DNA from: Vibrio marinisediminis
Lineage (GTDB): Bacteria > Pseudomonadota > Gammaproteobacteria > Enterobacterales > Vibrionaceae
DNA: 64,000 nucleotides
Assembly: GCF_014050145.1 (NCBI RefSeq)
Contig: NZ_JACFYF010000007.1
Location: 1 to 64,000, forward strand
Reading direction: 5' to 3'
This document shows positions 46,430 through 56,156 of this stretch, in pieces. The notes below the pieces were generated by a model, which searched no databases, had not been told where the DNA came from, and saw only the letters and a list, made by a program, of their open reading frames with translations. Made by a program: the position numbers and the translations under genes. Within the stretch, counting starts at the first letter, position 1; every line of letters starts with the position of its first letter.

Positions 46430-47178
46430 ACAATCACCTTCGCTTCGTTACGTAGTTTGTCGACAAGTTCACTGACAGATTCCACCTTAACGCCACTCTT
46501 TCTCGCTTGCGGCGGTGTCACTTCGGTAATGGTTTGGCTGTAAGTAACTTCAACCCCCAAGCTGTCTGCGCTGATGGTATCTAACGATTTTCTCTTAGCT
46601 TTCATGATGTTGGGTAGGGAAGCAAAGCGAGGTTCGTTTAAACGTAGGTCGGTACTGACAACAGCAGGCAGCGTCATGGTGACCGTCATTAATCCGCCGT
46701 CAACCTCACGAACCACTTCCATTTGCTGTTGATTGATTGAAATATTGGAAGCAAAGGTTGCTTGAGGCCAATCAAGTAGGGCGGCTAACATTTGTGCGAC
46801 TTGATTGTTGTCGGTGTCAATGGATTGCTTACCCGTGATGACCAAGCTTGCTTTCTCTTGCTCGACGATCGCGGCAAGTAATTTAGCCACAATCAAAGGT
46901 TCAATATTGTTATGAGTGTCGACGTGAATGGCGCGATCAGCACCAAGCGCCAGTGCAGTACGCAGTTGCTCTCGGCATTGTTTCTCGCCTGCACAGACAA
47001 CGATGATCTCATCTGCGATTCCTTGCTCTTTTAGCCGTACTGCTTCTTCAACCGCTATTTCACAAAATGGGTTAATGGTCATTTTAACGTTATTGGTTTC
47101 AACGCCACTATTATCCGCTTTAACTCGAACCTTAATGTAAGGGTCAATAACTCGTTTGATTGGCACTACTATTTTCAC
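46426..47178 (-). CDS. etfB: electron transfer flavoprotein beta subunit
   Basis: The protein has 250 residues. It contains KIVVPIKRVIDPYIKVRVK, NPFCEIAVEEAVRLKEQG, the AMP-binding part ITGKQSIDTDNNQVAQMLAA, and the recognition loop LRLNEPRFASLPNIMKAK. It is the first gene of a minus-strand etfBA unit. A TTTACG-N4-CGTCAA palindrome lies 62 bases upstream of its start, shared with the divergent ETF-quinone oxidoreductase gene. Confidence 0.96.
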   Translation of the reverse strand: MKIVVPIKRVIDPYIKVRVKADNSGVETNNVKMTINPFCEIAVEEAVRLKEQGIADEIIVVCAGEKQCREQLRTALALGADRAIHVDTHNNIEPLIVAKLLAAIVEQEKASLVITGKQSIDTDNNQVAQMLAALLDWPQATFASNISINQQQMEVVREVDGGLMTVTMTLPAVVSTDLRLNEPRFASLPNIMKAKRKSLDTISADSLGVEVTYSQTITEVTPPQARKSGVKVESVSELVDKLRNEAKVIV

Positions 47179-47240
47179 GTTAGATTCCTTTTTACAGTGA
47201 AGACAATGTGATGATGACTTTAATTTGATGTTAATTTACC

Positions 47241-47256
47241 TTTACGTTTGCGTCAA
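47241..47256. promoter_or_regulatory. LiuR-like palindromic site between etfB and ETF-QO gene
   Basis: TTTACGTTTGCGTCAA has arms TTTACG and CGTCAA around 4 bases. It matches the site at 49074 in 14 of 16 positions and the form I recall for MerR-family LiuR sites. Its position suits control of both divergent genes. Confidence 0.6.
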
Positions 47257-47315
47257 CTTTAAATATATTATTCATTAACAAGCTAGCAACATGCGAACAA
47301 GAAAAGGAATTGACC

Positions 47316-48953
47316 ATGGAAAGAGACTGCATGGAGTTCGATGTACTGGTCGTGGGAGCGGGTCCCTCTGGGTTATCTGCTGCATGCCGAATCAAACAAA
47401 TAGCAATCGAAAACGAGCAGGATATATCGGTTTGTGTGGTGGAAAAGGGCTCTGAAGTTGGTGCGCATATTCTCTCTGGTGCCGTATTTGAAACGCGCAG
47501 TTTGGATGAGTTATTCCCCGACTGGCAGCAAAATGGTGCGCCACTGAATACCCCCGTAACTCAGGATATTACCTGTTATTTGAGCAGTGAGAAGGCGGGT
47601 TATCAATTACCACAATGGGCTGTGCCTAACACCTTGCATAATAAAGGTAACTACATAATTAGTTTAGGTAATTTATGTCGATGGTTAGCGAGCCAAGCCG
47701 AGCTACTCGGGGTAGAAATCTACCCGGGCTTTAGTGCAAGCGAGCCAATTATTGATGGCGAAAATCGAGTCTGTGGCGTTGTTACTGGTGATATGGGATT
47801 AGATAAGTCTGGTGAACAGAAGTCTAATTTTGAGCCAGGTATTGAGCTGCGAGCCAAGTTTACTTTGTTCTCTGAAGGTGCGAGAGGACATATAGGTAAG
47901 CAATTGATCAAAAGTTACAAATTAGCGGAACAACAATCACCGCAACACTATGCCATTGGCTTTAAAGAGTTATGGGAAATCCCTGCCGAACAACACCAAC
48001 AAGGGTTGGTATTGCACGGCTTAGGTTGGCCACTCACACGTGATGCCACTGGTGGCAGCTACCTCTATCATTTGGAAGGTAATCAAGTGGCGGTGGGCTT
48101 AATCATTGATTTGAATTACAGCAATCCGCATCTTAGTCCTTTTGAAGAGTTCCAACGCTTCAAGCACCATCCGATGATTGAGCAATACCTTAAAAATGGT
48201 AAACGGATCAGTTATGGGGCGAGGGCGATAACCAAAGGTGGATTACATTCGCTGCCCACTCAACAATTTGACGGTGGATTGCTGATAGGTTGTGATGCTG
48301 GAACACTAAACGCAGCAAAAATAAAAGGAACTCATACCGCGATGAAGTCGGGGATGATTGCTGCAGAGTCGGTGTTTGAAGCGTTGCAAAATCACGCGAC
48401 TAGTGCAGATTATCAAACTCATTTTGAGCAATCTTGGTTGTATCAAGAGCTCTATCAAGCGCGGAATTTTTCAACGGGGATTCATCGCTTTGGCGCCATG
48501 TTGGGTGGTGGTTTAGCGCTGGTTGAGCAGAATGTTTTGGGGGGCAAAGCAAGTTGGAATGTGCGTTGTGAGAAGCCGGATCATCAAACCTTATCACTGG
48601 TAAATACCACACAACCCATTGATTACCCAAAACCTGACGGTGTATTGAGCTTTGATCGCTTGTCGTCAGTTTTTTTATCTAACATCTTCCATGAAGAAAA
48701 CCAACCTTGTCATCTACAGCTCAAGAGTGAGCGTATTCCTATTGAGCAAAACCTAGCACTTTATGCCGAACCAGCGCAGCGTTACTGCCCAGCCGGCGTC
48801 TATGAGATTGTGCACAATGACAACCAGTCTGAATTACAGATCAATGCTGCAAACTGTATACATTGCAAAACCTGCGACATCAAAGACCCAAGTCAAAATA
48901 TTACCTGGACACCACCGGAAGGTGGGGGTGGTCCTAACTACCCAAATATGTGA
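47316..48953 (+). CDS. etfD: electron transfer flavoprotein-ubiquinone oxidoreductase
   Basis: The protein has 545 residues. The N-terminal FAD motif is VVGAGPSGLSAACRI. GCDAGTLNAAKIKGTHTAMKSG binds the ring region, and the C-terminal 4Fe-4S motif is CIHCKTCDIKDP followed by GGGGPNYPNM, as in all ETF-QOs. It transfers electrons from reduced ETF to ubiquinone at the inner membrane. The ATG at 47316 lies 7 bases after AAGGA; an in-frame TTG six bases earlier is less likely. It is divergent from etfBA. Confidence 0.96.
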   Translation: MERDCMEFDVLVVGAGPSGLSAACRIKQIAIENEQDISVCVVEKGSEVGAHILSGAVFETRSLDELFPDWQQNGAPLNTPVTQDITCYLSSEKAGYQLPQWAVPNTLHNKGNYIISLGNLCRWLASQAELLGVEIYPGFSASEPIIDGENRVCGVVTGDMGLDKSGEQKSNFEPGIELRAKFTLFSEGARGHIGKQLIKSYKLAEQQSPQHYAIGFKELWEIPAEQHQQGLVLHGLGWPLTRDATGGSYLYHLEGNQVAVGLIIDLNYSNPHLSPFEEFQRFKHHPMIEQYLKNGKRISYGARAITKGGLHSLPTQQFDGGLLIGCDAGTLNAAKIKGTHTAMKSGMIAAESVFEALQNHATSADYQTHFEQSWLYQELYQARNFSTGIHRFGAMLGGGLALVEQNVLGGKASWNVRCEKPDHQTLSLVNTTQPIDYPKPDGVLSFDRLSSVFLSNIFHEENQPCHLQLKSERIPIEQNLALYAEPAQRYCPAGVYEIVHNDNQSELQINAANCIHCKTCDIKDPSQNITWTPPEGGGGPNYPNM

Positions 48954-49073
48954 TAGGTAAAAATACCAATTGAGTTAATTAACATTTTATTTACTTAAAG
49001 TTTGCGTTAGTTCAAATTTTTGAGCGCGAACGGGTTTGTAACTTACTAGATGAGGCACTATTCTGAAATTGCG

Positions 49074-49089
49074 TTTACGTTTACGTAAA
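49074..49089. promoter_or_regulatory. LiuR-like palindromic site upstream of the Liv-type operon
   Basis: TTTACGTTTACGTAAA has perfect arms TTTACG/CGTAAA around TTTA. It lies about 117 bases before the first gene of the ABC/ligase operon. It is the same motif as at 47241, suggesting shared control. Confidence 0.65.
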
Positions 49090-49205
49090 CTGAATCTTTA
49101 AAATTGATGCGTAGGTGTGGAAGCTGTTACCGGTGTCAAGGTTAAGTTTGATTTCAGATAGTGCTAATGGATAGCACTTAAAAAACAACGATAGGGAGAT
49201 CAACT

Positions 49206-50006
49206 ATGGTATCGGAAAAGCCTCTGTTGCAGGTAAACGATATTTCATTGGCCTTTGGTGGTGTGAAAGCACTAACTGACGTGAGCTTCCATGTGAATGA
49301 AAAGGAAATCTTTTCAATCATTGGGCCTAATGGCGCTGGCAAAACTTCAATGCTGAACTGTATTTCTGGTCGATACACTCCAAATAAAGGTTCGGTCGTT
49401 TTTTCAGGAAAAGATGTCACCAAGCGCAGTCCTAGCCAACGAGCGCAGTTGGGACTCGGACGAACCTTTCAAAACCTTGCACTTTTCTCGCATATGTCGG
49501 TACTCGACAACATTATGGTTGGTCGCCATCACCTGTTAAAAAACAACTTTGTGACGGGCCCGCTTTATTGGTTTTCTAATGCGCAAAAAGAAGAGATGGC
49601 TCACCGCAAGTATGTGGAAGAGGTGATCGACTTTTTGGAAATTCAACATATTCGAAAGGCGACAGCTGGCACGCTTTCTTATGGTCTACGTAAGCGTGTA
49701 GAGCTTGCGCGCGCGATAGCGCTAAAGCCTAAACTTCTGCTTCTCGATGAGCCGATGGCGGGAATGAACTTAGAAGAAAAAGAGGACATGGCGCGCTACA
49801 TCATGGATCTCAATGAAGAGTTGGATATCACCATCATCATGATCGAGCACGATATGGGTGTTGTGATGGATATCTCTAACCGCGTACTGGTTTTAGATTT
49901 TGGCAAACACATCGCGACCGGAAATCCTGAACAAGTGATGGAAAACCCACATGTTAAGAAAGCGTACTTGGGTGAAGAGCTACCGACGTTAGAGGAGAGT
50001 GCATAA
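49206..50006 (+). CDS. livG: Liv-type ABC transporter ATP-binding protein (LivG)
   Basis: The protein has 266 residues. Walker A is GPNGAGKTS, and RTFQNLALFSHMSVLDNIMVGRH is typical LivG. The signature is LSYGLRKRVELARAI (LSYG variant common in LivG), Walker B is LLLLDEP, and the switch His is in MIEHDMG. It is the first gene of a seven-gene operon and shares one base with the ligase gene that follows. The insertion of a ligase gene directly after livG points to an organic acid rather than an amino acid as cargo. Confidence 0.92.
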   Translation: MVSEKPLLQVNDISLAFGGVKALTDVSFHVNEKEIFSIIGPNGAGKTSMLNCISGRYTPNKGSVVFSGKDVTKRSPSQRAQLGLGRTFQNLALFSHMSVLDNIMVGRHHLLKNNFVTGPLYWFSNAQKEEMAHRKYVEEVIDFLEIQHIRKATAGTLSYGLRKRVELARAIALKPKLLLLDEPMAGMNLEEKEDMARYIMDLNEELDITIIMIEHDMGVVMDISNRVLVLDFGKHIATGNPEQVMENPHVKKAYLGEELPTLEESA

Positions 50007-51964
50007 TGGCACAGAATAATAATGATTGGGCTGACGTCACCACCTTAGATACCTTTCCAAAAGTATTGCAACACAACGCAACAAACTGGCCTGAGCAAGT
50101 GGCCATGCGTGAAAAAGAGTTTGGTATTTGGCGTGAGTTTACATGGCTAGATTATCAAGACCGAGTTAAATGGTTGGCTTTGGCGTTGCAAGATCTTGGT
50201 GTTGGCGAAGGCGATGTCGTTGGCTTATTGGGTGACAACCGACCTGAGTGGGTGTGGGGAGAGCTGTCTGCTCATGCGATTAAAGCTTATTCACTGGGTA
50301 TCTACCAAGATTCGATGCATGAAGAAGTGGCGTACTTGATTAATTACGCCAAAGCAAAGGTGATTATTGCTGAAGATGAAGAGCAATGTGACAAACTGCT
50401 AGAGCTTGCCGATGAAATACCCAGTGTCGAATTTATCGTCTATTGCGATCCGCGAGGAATGCGTAAATACGATGATCCTCGCCTGATTGATGTAGAAAAA
50501 ATCTACCAACGAGGGCAAGAGATTGATAAGTCAGAGCCTAACAAATACCCAACGCTAGTTGAGGCAACCAAAGGCAGCGACTTATCGATTTTGTGTACCA
50601 CTTCAGGGACGACTTCTAAACCAAAATTAGCGTTATTGCATAGTGGCACTTTCTTAGATCATTGTGCGGCATACTTACGTGCCGACCCCCGACAGCCGGG
50701 TGATAACTACGTATCTGTGCTGCCACTACCTTGGATTATGGAACAGGTTTACGTGGTAGGTCAGGCGCTTGTTTCTCGTCAAATCGTTAATTTTGTTGAA
50801 GAACAAGAAACCATGATGGCTGACTTGCGAGAAATCGGTCCTAACTTTGTTCTGCTTGCTCCGCGTGTTTGGGAAAACATCGTTGCTGATGTCTCGGCGC
50901 GAATGATGGATTCGACGCCGTTCAAACAGAAGATGTACAAACTGGGGATGCAATTAGCCAATAAAGCGCTCGAACAAGGCAAGCGATCTAAGCTCGCTGA
51001 GTGGATTTTATTACGCGCACTACGAGACCGTTTGGGTTTTTCTAACCTCAGTTCGGCAGCGACAGGCGGCGCGGCAATGGGCCCCGATACCTTCCGTTAT
51101 CTACAAGCGATAGGCGTACCACTTAAGCAGCTCTATGGACAAACTGAAATGTGCGGCGCTTATACCGTGCATCAAGCTGGCGATGTCGATTATGACTCAG
51201 TTGGCGTGGCATTTGATAACGCAGAGGTCAAAGTGATTAACCCAGACAGTAATGGTGTGGGTGAGATCATCGCGAAAAGTAGCGGCATGTTTACCGGTTA
51301 TCTCAACAATATGGCGGCATTTGAAGAAGATGTGCGCGATGGCTGGATGCACACTGGCGATGCTGGTTATTTTAAGGAGTCAGGGCATCTGGTAGTGATT
51401 GACCGTCTGAAAGATATGTCGCAAACCAGCCATGGTGATCGCTACTCGCCACAATTTATCGAAAATAAACTCAAGTTTTCGCCGTTTATTGCCGAAGCCG
51501 TGGTGATTGGTAAAGAGAAACCGTGGCTGTCTGCCATTATCTGTATTCGCTATGCCATTGTGGCGAAATGGGCGGAGCAAAAAGGGCTTGCCTTCACCAA
51601 CTACACCAACTTATCCGCACAGCCAGAAGTGTATCAAGCAATACGCGAAGAAGTTCTGAAAGTGAACGAGTCGCTGCCTGACGCGCAGAAAATCAGCAAG
51701 TTTATTCTTCTATACAAAGAGTTGGATGCCGATGACGGCGAGTTAACTCGTACCCGTAAAGTCCGCCGAGGTGTGGTGGCTGAAAAATATGGCGACATTA
51801 TTGAAACCATCTATAGCGATAAACCAAAAGTCGATGTGGATACGGTTATTACCTACCAAGATGGCACCAAAACACGCATCAAAACTTCGCTTGTGGTTGA
51901 AACGCTTATCGAGCATCAGTCGCAACAAGTGGAAAGCGAGAGCGAACAACGGAGGATCGCATAG
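50006..51964 (+). CDS. AMP-forming acyl-CoA ligase of the ABC operon (FadD15-like)
   Basis: The protein has 652 residues. The AMP-binding P-loop is LCTTSGTTSKPKLALLH, followed by SAATGGAAMGP, YGQTEMCG and HTGDAGYF, with DRLKDMSQTSHGDRYSPQFIE as hinge. This is the long subclass that occurs inside Liv-type transporter operons. It would activate an imported carboxylate to its CoA thioester. Its ATG overlaps the livG stop and its stop overlaps the permease GTG, so it is translationally linked to the transporter. Confidence 0.9.
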   Translation: MAQNNNDWADVTTLDTFPKVLQHNATNWPEQVAMREKEFGIWREFTWLDYQDRVKWLALALQDLGVGEGDVVGLLGDNRPEWVWGELSAHAIKAYSLGIYQDSMHEEVAYLINYAKAKVIIAEDEEQCDKLLELADEIPSVEFIVYCDPRGMRKYDDPRLIDVEKIYQRGQEIDKSEPNKYPTLVEATKGSDLSILCTTSGTTSKPKLALLHSGTFLDHCAAYLRADPRQPGDNYVSVLPLPWIMEQVYVVGQALVSRQIVNFVEEQETMMADLREIGPNFVLLAPRVWENIVADVSARMMDSTPFKQKMYKLGMQLANKALEQGKRSKLAEWILLRALRDRLGFSNLSSAATGGAAMGPDTFRYLQAIGVPLKQLYGQTEMCGAYTVHQAGDVDYDSVGVAFDNAEVKVINPDSNGVGEIIAKSSGMFTGYLNNMAAFEEDVRDGWMHTGDAGYFKESGHLVVIDRLKDMSQTSHGDRYSPQFIENKLKFSPFIAEAVVIGKEKPWLSAIICIRYAIVAKWAEQKGLAFTNYTNLSAQPEVYQAIREEVLKVNESLPDAQKISKFILLYKELDADDGELTRTRKVRRGVVAEKYGDIIETIYSDKPKVDVDTVITYQDGTKTRIKTSLVVETLIEHQSQQVESESEQRRIA

Positions 51965-52857
51965 TGAATACGGATTTATTACTGCAATTGGTCATTAATG
52001 GCGTCATTGTTGGCATGCTGTATGGCGTGGTCGCGATGTGTTTCGTGTTGATCTATAAGTCAACGCAGGTGGTGAACTTCGCTCAGGGTGAGTTCCTACT
52101 GATTGGTGCTTGGGTCTGTTGGGCATCACTCGTTTACTTAGAACTGCCTTTCGTTCTCGGTTTTCTTCTCACCTTAGCCTTTATGACTATCTTCGGTATT
52201 GCGGTACAAACCATTGTATTGCGACCGTTGATAGGCGAACCAATTATTTCGGTGATTATGGTGACCATAGGTCTGTCGATGTTCTTCCAAGCGATGATGA
52301 AATGGATGTTTGGTGTATCAGCGGTCTCCTACCCACGAGTATTCGAAACTAATGTGGTCAATATTGGTGGGTTAAATGTTGAGTTTGCTTACATCCTAAG
52401 CCTGATTTTCTCGGTGATTATCATGGGCGCGTTTTACTGGTTCTTTAAATTCAGCAAGATGGGTTTGGCAATGCGTGCAACGGCATTTAACCAACAAGTG
52501 GCGCAGAGTTTGGGTATTTCCATCAAAAAGGTGTTTGCCATTAGTTGGGCTATTTCTGCCATGGTATCGGCTACTGCCGGGATCGTAATAGGGCTTGTAA
52601 ATGGTGTCTCTGATGCTCTGTCTATTATCGGTATCAAAGTATTCCCAGCGGTTATTTTGGGCGGATTAGATTCGGTGATCGGCGCGATTGTAGGCGGCAT
52701 CACGATCGGGCTGCTAGAAAACTTGGCTGAGTTTGTGGATAGCCAATACCTGCAAGTGGGTAACTTGTACAACATTGCGCCTTTCTATGTGTTGTTGATC
52801 ATTCTTGCCTTTAAGCCTTATGGCTTGTTTGGCACCAAAGATATTGAGCGTATTTAA
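51964..52857 (+). CDS. livH: Liv-type ABC permease (LivH)
   Basis: The protein has 297 residues and eight or nine membrane helices. It carries NGVIVGMLYGVVAMCFVLIY, VVNFAQGEFLLIGAW and GLAMRATAFNQQVAQSLGIS, all LivH hallmarks. The start is GTG, overlapping the ligase stop by one base. It pairs with the LivM-like subunit next to it. Confidence 0.93.
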   Translation: MNTDLLLQLVINGVIVGMLYGVVAMCFVLIYKSTQVVNFAQGEFLLIGAWVCWASLVYLELPFVLGFLLTLAFMTIFGIAVQTIVLRPLIGEPIISVIMVTIGLSMFFQAMMKWMFGVSAVSYPRVFETNVVNIGGLNVEFAYILSLIFSVIIMGAFYWFFKFSKMGLAMRATAFNQQVAQSLGISIKKVFAISWAISAMVSATAGIVIGLVNGVSDALSIIGIKVFPAVILGGLDSVIGAIVGGITIGLLENLAEFVDSQYLQVGNLYNIAPFYVLLIILAFKPYGLFGTKDIERI

Positions 52858-52868
52858 GGAGAAATAAC

Positions 52869-53936
52869 ATGGCTCAAGTTAGCATGCGCCCATGCGGTGA
52901 TTTTCGCACCACATACAGAAATGATACGCCGATATTTGAAACCAAAACCATTCGAACACTGGCAATCGCAGGTGTGATTGCCATGTTGGCAGCACCATTG
53001 GTACTGGATATCTATGTTCTTAACCTCTTTATCCAAATCTCTTACCTCGGCATTGCCGCGCTTGGTTTGAATATTTTGGTTGGCTTTACCGGGCAAATAT
53101 CACTAGGACATGGCGCGTTTTTTGGCTTTGGTGCTTTTGCCTCGGCTTGGCTAAATAACCAGTTCAACATTCCTGTGGTTCTCGCTATTCCGCTGGCGGG
53201 TTACTTAACCATGATTGTTGGCATGTTGTTTGGTTTACCCGCGGCAAGGATCAAAGGGTTGTACTTAGCTATCGCGACCCTTGCTGCGCAGTTCATTTTA
53301 GAAGACTTCTTTGCACGAGCGAGTTGGTTTAGTGGCGGCTCGTATGGTGCCAGCGCCAATCCAGTGAATCTGTTTGGCTTTGAGTTCTACAGTGATGAGA
53401 GCTTCTTTTATGTCGCACTGTTTGCCTTAGTGTTTATGTACCTATGGGCCTCGAACTTAATCCGTTCCCGTGATGGACGAGCGTTTGTCTCGGTGCGAGA
53501 CCATTATCTATCTGCAGAAATTATGGGCATTAACTTAACTAAGTATCGCCTACTTTCCTTCGGGGTCTGTGCGTTTTACGCCGGTATTGGTGGTGCACTT
53601 TATGGTCACTACTTAGGCTTTGTATCGGCGGAAGGCTTCACCATCATGATGTCTATTCAGTTCCTTGCGATGATCATCATCGGCGGCTTGGGTTCTGTTA
53701 AAGGCACCTTGATGGGCACGATTTTTATCGTGCTATTGCCTGAAGCATTAGAGTTTGGTGTGTCGGGGTTATCGATCTTTGGAACCTCAACCGCATTCAC
53801 TGATGGCTTGGCATACATGAAAGAGATGGCTGTCGGACTGGTAATTATGCTGTTCCTAATTTTCGAACCTCAAGGCTTGGCGCATCGCTGGCAACAGATT
53901 CGTTCGTACTGGAAACATTATCCGTTCTCATATTAA
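52869..53936 (+). CDS. livM: Liv-type ABC permease (LivM)
   Basis: The protein has 355 residues. A polar N-terminal extension (about 25 residues) precedes the LivM membrane domain with LGLNILVGFTGQISLGHGAF, FFGFGAFASAW, GRAFVSVRDHYLSAEIMGIN and GGLGSVKGTLMG. AAGGAG precedes the ATG and the gene starts 11 bases after the livH stop. Confidence 0.93.
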   Translation: MAQVSMRPCGDFRTTYRNDTPIFETKTIRTLAIAGVIAMLAAPLVLDIYVLNLFIQISYLGIAALGLNILVGFTGQISLGHGAFFGFGAFASAWLNNQFNIPVVLAIPLAGYLTMIVGMLFGLPAARIKGLYLAIATLAAQFILEDFFARASWFSGGSYGASANPVNLFGFEFYSDESFFYVALFALVFMYLWASNLIRSRDGRAFVSVRDHYLSAEIMGINLTKYRLLSFGVCAFYAGIGGALYGHYLGFVSAEGFTIMMSIQFLAMIIIGGLGSVKGTLMGTIFIVLLPEALEFGVSGLSIFGTSTAFTDGLAYMKEMAVGLVIMLFLIFEPQGLAHRWQQIRSYWKHYPFSY

Positions 53937-54000
53937 TCGCTTTCATTGGGTACTTCGTGTACTTGCGTGAAAACTACCTAAATAACAAGGACAACTAGTT

Positions 54001-55257
54001 ATGAATAAAGGATATTTAGCGACAACGTTGGTGTTATCTTCAGCACTCTCTACCGCACTGTTTACCGGGGCTGTACAGGCAAAGGATTCGGTATTTGTCG
54101 GGCATCTAGTCGACTTTTCAGGACCGACTGCTTATGTAAGTAAGCCTTATGGTTCCGGTGTGCGCGATGCGTTGACGTGGATTAATAACAATGGCGGTAT
54201 TGACGGTACTGAGCTTGAGTTCGAAACCGTTGATATGGCGTATAAAGTGCCGGTCGCTATTTCTAACTATAAACGTTGGGTTGCGCGTAAAGAAATGGTG
54301 GCAATGCAAGGTTGGGGAACGGCAGATACAGAAGCGCTGATCTCTTTTGTTACTCGAGATAAAGTCCCTGTATTTTCAGCCTCTTACTCTGGTCACTTAA
54401 CCGATCCAACTGGTAAAAATCCAAAAACCGCTAAACCGGCACCGTATAACTTCTTCTATGGCGCTTCTTATTCTGATGCGTGTCGTGCTTTGGTCAAATG
54501 GGCAAAAGACGATTGGGAGTCAAAGGGCAATCAAGGCGCGCCAAAATTCACTCATATTGGTGATAACCACCCATTCCCTAATGCACCGAAAGAAGCCTGT
54601 GCTGAGTACGCGCAAGAGTTAGGTTTTGAAGTGCAAAACCCAGTTGTAGTCTCGCTTAAACCGGGCGATTTCAAAGCGCAATGCTTGTCGCTTAAAGAGT
54701 CAGGTACCAACTATGGCTACATCGCCAACTTAGGCGGCTCGGTTATCTCACTGGTGAAATCGTGTAATACCGTTGGTACTGATTTTCAGTACATGGCCAA
54801 TATCTGGGGCGGGGATAGACCTGTGTTAGAAGCGGCAGGCGATGGTTTGAAAGATTACGTATTCCCAGGCATGACGGCCTTTTGGGGTGACGATACCGAA
54901 GGGATGAAACTGGTTCGTGAGATTTCTAGCCAATCAGAGTCAGAGCCAGACCAGTTCCGAACTCATCACTACATTCGTGGCGTTTGTTCTGCGTTCTATA
55001 TGAAAGAAGCGATGGAATGGGCAAAAGCCAATGGCGGCATCACTGGTGAAAACATCAAAAAAGGCATGTATGTACGTGATAACTGGGTACCAACTGGTTT
55101 AGAGGGGGTTTGTATCCCTGCTAACTGGAAAGCAGATGATCACCGTGGCACGACAACAGTCAATGTCTTTATGGGTAACAACCAAGGTGGAGCGGTAGAC
55201 ATCAATAAAGTTGCAGAGGTTACATTGTCACGTCGCGATGATTGGTTAGGTTACTAA
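54001..55257 (+). CDS. Liv-type ABC substrate-binding protein
   Basis: The protein has 418 residues with a signal peptide to about 27 (ending VQA/KDS). The peripla_BP_6 fold includes VGHLVDFSGPTAYVSKPYG, the hinge region KEMVAMQGWGTADTEALISF and FGVTAFWGDD-like segment PGMTAFWGDDTEGM. Several cysteines occur (in DACRAL, KEACAEY, AQCLSL, KSCNTV, GVCSAF, GVCIPA), more than in amino-acid binding proteins. It is larger than LivK/LivJ (about 370). It is followed by a hairpin that may keep its mRNA level high. Confidence 0.9.
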   Translation: MNKGYLATTLVLSSALSTALFTGAVQAKDSVFVGHLVDFSGPTAYVSKPYGSGVRDALTWINNNGGIDGTELEFETVDMAYKVPVAISNYKRWVARKEMVAMQGWGTADTEALISFVTRDKVPVFSASYSGHLTDPTGKNPKTAKPAPYNFFYGASYSDACRALVKWAKDDWESKGNQGAPKFTHIGDNHPFPNAPKEACAEYAQELGFEVQNPVVVSLKPGDFKAQCLSLKESGTNYGYIANLGGSVISLVKSCNTVGTDFQYMANIWGGDRPVLEAAGDGLKDYVFPGMTAFWGDDTEGMKLVREISSQSESEPDQFRTHHYIRGVCSAFYMKEAMEWAKANGGITGENIKKGMYVRDNWVPTGLEGVCIPANWKADDHRGTTTVNVFMGNNQGGAVDINKVAEVTLSRRDDWLGY

Positions 55258-55286
55258 GTTTCCAATTGAATGGATAGTTAGATGGA

Positions 55287-55310
55287 TAGGTGAGGGGCGA
55301 CTCTCACCTA
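55287..55310 (+). other. intercistronic hairpin after the binding-protein gene
   Basis: TAGGTGAG and CTCACCTA form an 8-bp stem around an 8-base loop, followed directly by GCAAGGAG, the ribosome site of the next gene. There is no T-run; it is probably a stabiliser of the upstream message. Confidence 0.6.
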
Positions 55311-55325
55311 GCAAGGAGCTGCTTG

Positions 55326-56147
55326 ATGAGTGAATTGGCTAGGGGTATTGAACCGGCAGAAATATTGCTCTCTGTGAACAATATTGAAGTTGTGTATGAC
55401 GAAGTAATTTTAGTTCTAAGAGGTGTCAGCTTAGAGGTGCCGAAAGGGCAAATAGTGACATTGCTTGGGGCAAACGGTGCGGGTAAATCGACCACACTGA
55501 AAGCCATTTCTGGGTTGTTGAAAACAGAAGACGGTGAAGTGACTCGAGGTGAGATCACCTTCATGGGTGAGCGTATCGACACCAAAAGCCCTGAAGAGAT
55601 TGTTCGTTCGGGTATTTTCCAAGTGATGGAAGGTCGCCGCATCGTTGAAGATATGACGGTGATTGAAAATCTACGTTTAGGGGCATTTACCCGCAGCGAC
55701 AATGAAGTAGAGCAAGACATTGAAATGGTGTTTGACTACTTCCCTCGTTTGAAAGAACGCACAGGACTTGCTGGTTACCTCTCTGGTGGCGAGCAACAAA
55801 TGCTAGCGATAGGGCGAGCATTGATGGCGCGTCCTAAAATGATTTTGTTAGATGAGCCGTCCATGGGGCTGTCGCCACTGTTAGTGAAAGAAGTGTTCGG
55901 CATTATCCATAAGATCAATAAAGAGCATGGCATCACTATGTTGTTGGTAGAGCAAAATGCCAATTTTGCCCTGCAAGCAGCAGACTATGGCTACATCATG
56001 GAGTCGGGGAAAATTGTACTAGATGGTAGTAAGCACGCGCTGTTGAACAACGAAGACGTGAAAGAGTTTTACCTTGGTGGGGGTGAGGGAGAGCGGAAAA
56101 GCTTTAAGAATTTGAAATCTTACAAGCGTCGTAAGCGCTGGCTATAA
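55326..56147 (+). CDS. livF: Liv-type ABC transporter ATP-binding protein (LivF)
   Basis: The protein has 273 residues. Walker A is GANGAGKST, IFQVMEGRRIVEDMTVIENLRLGA is typical LivF, the signature is LSGGEQQMLAIGRAL, and Walker B is ILLDEPSMGLSP. The ATG at 55326 has AAGGAG before it; an earlier in-frame start would run through the hairpin. The C-terminal tail (KSFKNLKSYKRRKRWL) is unusually basic and longer than in standard LivF proteins. Confidence 0.92.
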   Translation: MSELARGIEPAEILLSVNNIEVVYDEVILVLRGVSLEVPKGQIVTLLGANGAGKSTTLKAISGLLKTEDGEVTRGEITFMGERIDTKSPEEIVRSGIFQVMEGRRIVEDMTVIENLRLGAFTRSDNEVEQDIEMVFDYFPRLKERTGLAGYLSGGEQQMLAIGRALMARPKMILLDEPSMGLSPLLVKEVFGIIHKINKEHGITMLLVEQNANFALQAADYGYIMESGKIVLDGSKHALLNNEDVKEFYLGGGEGERKSFKNLKSYKRRKRWL

Positions 56148-56156
56148 GGAGTAGTA

